A stretch of DNA of 64,000 nucleotides from Buddleja alternifolia (lineage: Eukaryota; Streptophyta; Magnoliopsida; Lamiales; Scrophulariaceae). How positions within the stretch are numbered: position 1 is the stretch's first letter; each line of letters opens with the position of its first letter. This document shows positions 61,826-64,000 of this stretch, piece by piece. The position numbers and the translations under genes are program-made. The stretch spans positions 52,020,645 to 52,084,644 of the forward strand of contig CM033393.1 of NCBI GenBank assembly GCA_019426215.1, in the 5' to 3' direction. The notes below the pieces were generated by a model, which saw only the letters and a list, made by a program, of their open reading frames with translations, was not told where the DNA came from and did no database searches.

Positions 61826-64000
61826 CTAGTTAAGGGGCACCGCGCAATGCGCGGTGGCGGTGCCCGGTACAAATTATTTTTATACTTATGATGTAATTCA
61901 ATAACAAAAGACTCTTCTTGTGGATAAATCAAATGGACTTAGACTCATTCAAGATTATAGAGCTTTAAGTAGCAGTTCAAATTTCCAATATAACCAATAC
62001 ACCAAAACTGAAACTTATGGTAAAACTATATTGATTGGCTTCAACTATACGTCAAAAGTGGCCTACACTTTTCATACCGAAAGTCGAGTCTATGGTAGTA
62101 TACAGAAAACTTTGGGTGCTGGGATATGAATCATGCAACACTGGAACTATGCACATTGTGTAACCAAAATTCTTCCAAGTTTTACAAGGGCAACATTCTT
62201 TTTGTAGTTTGTGACAAGCCAATACTTTAGCACTCCCAAATGACAGCATCCGGCAACCTGGAATCTTTTATCATAGAGGGAGAATTGTGATTAATAGACA
62301 ATCAACCAAACAGCAAGAACAATTATTTCCAAACCACACACCAAAAGTGAAACTATTTACGGTAGAATCATATCACTATTTTCAACTATGCACTAACAGA
62401 GACATACAATTTTTTATACCAAAAGTCCAGCTCATGATAGCTTACAATCATAGAAATAAAAATCTCATGCCTTGACCAAGTAAAACTAAATAGTTCCAAA
62501 CCACATACAATTCCACACGTATACACACACGTGCAAAGGCAAATTCAGTACCCTAGAAAATGTATTAAATTTAGAAAATAGAAAATTAATCAGGAGCTTC
62601 TCCTCAAATTTTAGTCTAAAACAAATTTAAAAGGCTCACACCTGTATTTGAGTCGCAATTGGCGAAAAAGTGTTGAGTAGAAAAGACGAATTGTGAAGGG
62701 AAGTTTTTTGATATAAATCTAGACAGATTCCATCACCTACTTACAGTTTCATGTGTTTCACCCGAATTTAGAGGCGTGAATGCCGGTCGCAGGTGTTAAA
62801 GAGGCATGCGTGACATGAAAGAAAGTTAAGACAACTACTGATATAGAATTCCTGTATATATACCTTGTGGAAGTAAATAATCTTTGCTTAATTCAGGCCT
62901 TTCTGAAGGTACAACCTGCAGAAGAATAGCAGACGGCAAATATATTAACCAAACAACATATTTCATGGTATTGCTATTATTTTGTAATTTAAAGTGAGAA
63001 ATCAACACATCTCGCAACGAATTTCAGGAGGGGGGTAAATGGTAATGTCTGTGTTCTGATATTTACACGGGGTTGAGGTGAATAATATAAATGACAATCT
63101 GTAATTTCTGTGAATTGAAAATCATAAAAGAGACCGGATGGTTTTCCATTTCAAATGAATGAAAGGAAAAAATAATTTGACATAATTTAAAGATAAACAC
63201 CGCGATCAAAGCTACACAACTCTTTGTTTCTGTACCTAATCCATTTTCTGAAAGTCTAATTACATGATGTGACACAGTAATTCAAACCGTATTCTCAAAA
63301 TTTAAAAATTCAAAACTCGAAGAAAACCCACATTTCAAAATCGAATCTTATCCATATTCCTTCAGATAATCAAACAGCCTATACAATTTACTTGAATGAA
63401 TCTAAAGAAATTTTCCGACTTTAAGCACTGACAGAAGATGTCAACTGAATTCCTAGTTTTGTTTAGACCAAAAGTGAAGAAAGTAATATCATGAAATCAG
63501 AGAGCATTAGTTGGATGGTCCAACAGTATCATCATTAGTCGCTATAGATGAAACTGCATTTTAATTGATAAATATATAAAAAGTAACAACTTCAAGATAA
63601 GTTAATACAGATGTCTTCAAATAAACAGAAAGGAGTAAGCATGATACCAGCAATATATGTGCCTGAGCTGCCCTGTGTGTTACGTTGCGGAAGTTTGCCA
63701 AGTTTCTACCAAAGTAGAGATATTGTGTGGATATTCAATGTCATACTCAGTGTCCACCATCTTTTTATTAATTTCGGGAATAAATTGTTGTCCATTCAGA
63801 TGTGTACAGTCGAAGATCTAATTTCTGTACAACAAGCATCTTCGCAGTCCAACCGCTGATGGTGGGAGTTATTTTTGAAACAGGAACAAGATGTTGATGC
63901 ATTTGTGAAATAAATACTGCATTCAAACAAGTATTCCAGTAAGAGACAACACTATGAAGAAGATACAACATAGTGGCAACGAACACCATGTATACTATTT
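61826..64000 (-). mobile_element. Second Helitron 3' end, body continues past the window
   Basis: A perfect 8-bp stem, CACCGCGC-AAT-GCGCGGTG (61838-61856), lies 8 bp from CTAG (61826-61829), with host T next on the minus strand. The sequence GGGGCACCGCGC and GTGCCCGGTACAA are shared with the 58246 end. The body to the right has minus-strand peptide-like remnants at 62052-62249 (with several Cys) and 63768-63989 (WTAKMLVVQ). These faintly recall the RPA-like proteins carried by plant Helitrons, but I cannot confirm it. The 5' end is not visible. Confidence 0.5.

Noticed and set aside
63768..63989. RPA-like domain in a Helitron
   Set aside because: The similarity is faint and limited to a few residues, so it is mentioned only as a possibility and not called as a gene.

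Overview
The window is nuclear DNA from a flowering plant, most likely a eudicot. The genes have many introns with GT..AG junctions, the intergenic DNA is very AT-rich, and LTR-retrotransposon, hAT, Mutator-like, Stowaway-like and Helitron ends are all present. I cannot name the species from the sequence alone.

Six host genes can be assembled exon by exon. They are: an atypical short-chain dehydrogenase/reductase (minus, 3339-12529); the plastid ABC ATPase ABCI11 (plus, 25599-30176); the gravitropism regulator LAZY1 (minus, 30795-33465, convergent with ABCI11); a YSL metal-nicotianamine transporter (plus, 41622-45598); a TCP20-type class I TCP factor (plus, 49355-50371); and a secreted plant protein of unknown function (plus, 54525-57735). 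Each gene reads through in frame once its introns are removed. The genes look functionally unrelated, as is usual for a plant chromosome arm.

The rest is mostly mobile DNA. The 7.5-kb third intron of the SDR gene holds two foreign blocks. One is a complete Copia element (6884-12041) with 212-bp LTRs that look identical and a 5-bp target duplication, but with two in-frame stops in gag-pol. The other is an inverted duplication of a DUF295-like organellar gene fragment (5275-6675) around a GC-rich, organelle-like spacer. Several short elements have long terminal inverted repeats (TIRs) and 9-11 bp target duplications of Mutator type: 1257-1866, 2898-3154, 12962-13855, 23087-24827 and 35752-37773. 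A hAT-like element lies at 14262-15709.

The region 15.7-25.4 kb has no genes. It holds a roughly 1.6-kb tandem duplication, nested elements and a hairpin. The most unusual structure is the 2-kb element at 35752-37773. It carries five direct and three inverted copies of a 188-bp unit, flanked by seven 25-bp near-palindromes, most with an ACGT core. The last 6 kb contain two Helitron-type 3' ends and no gene I could assemble.
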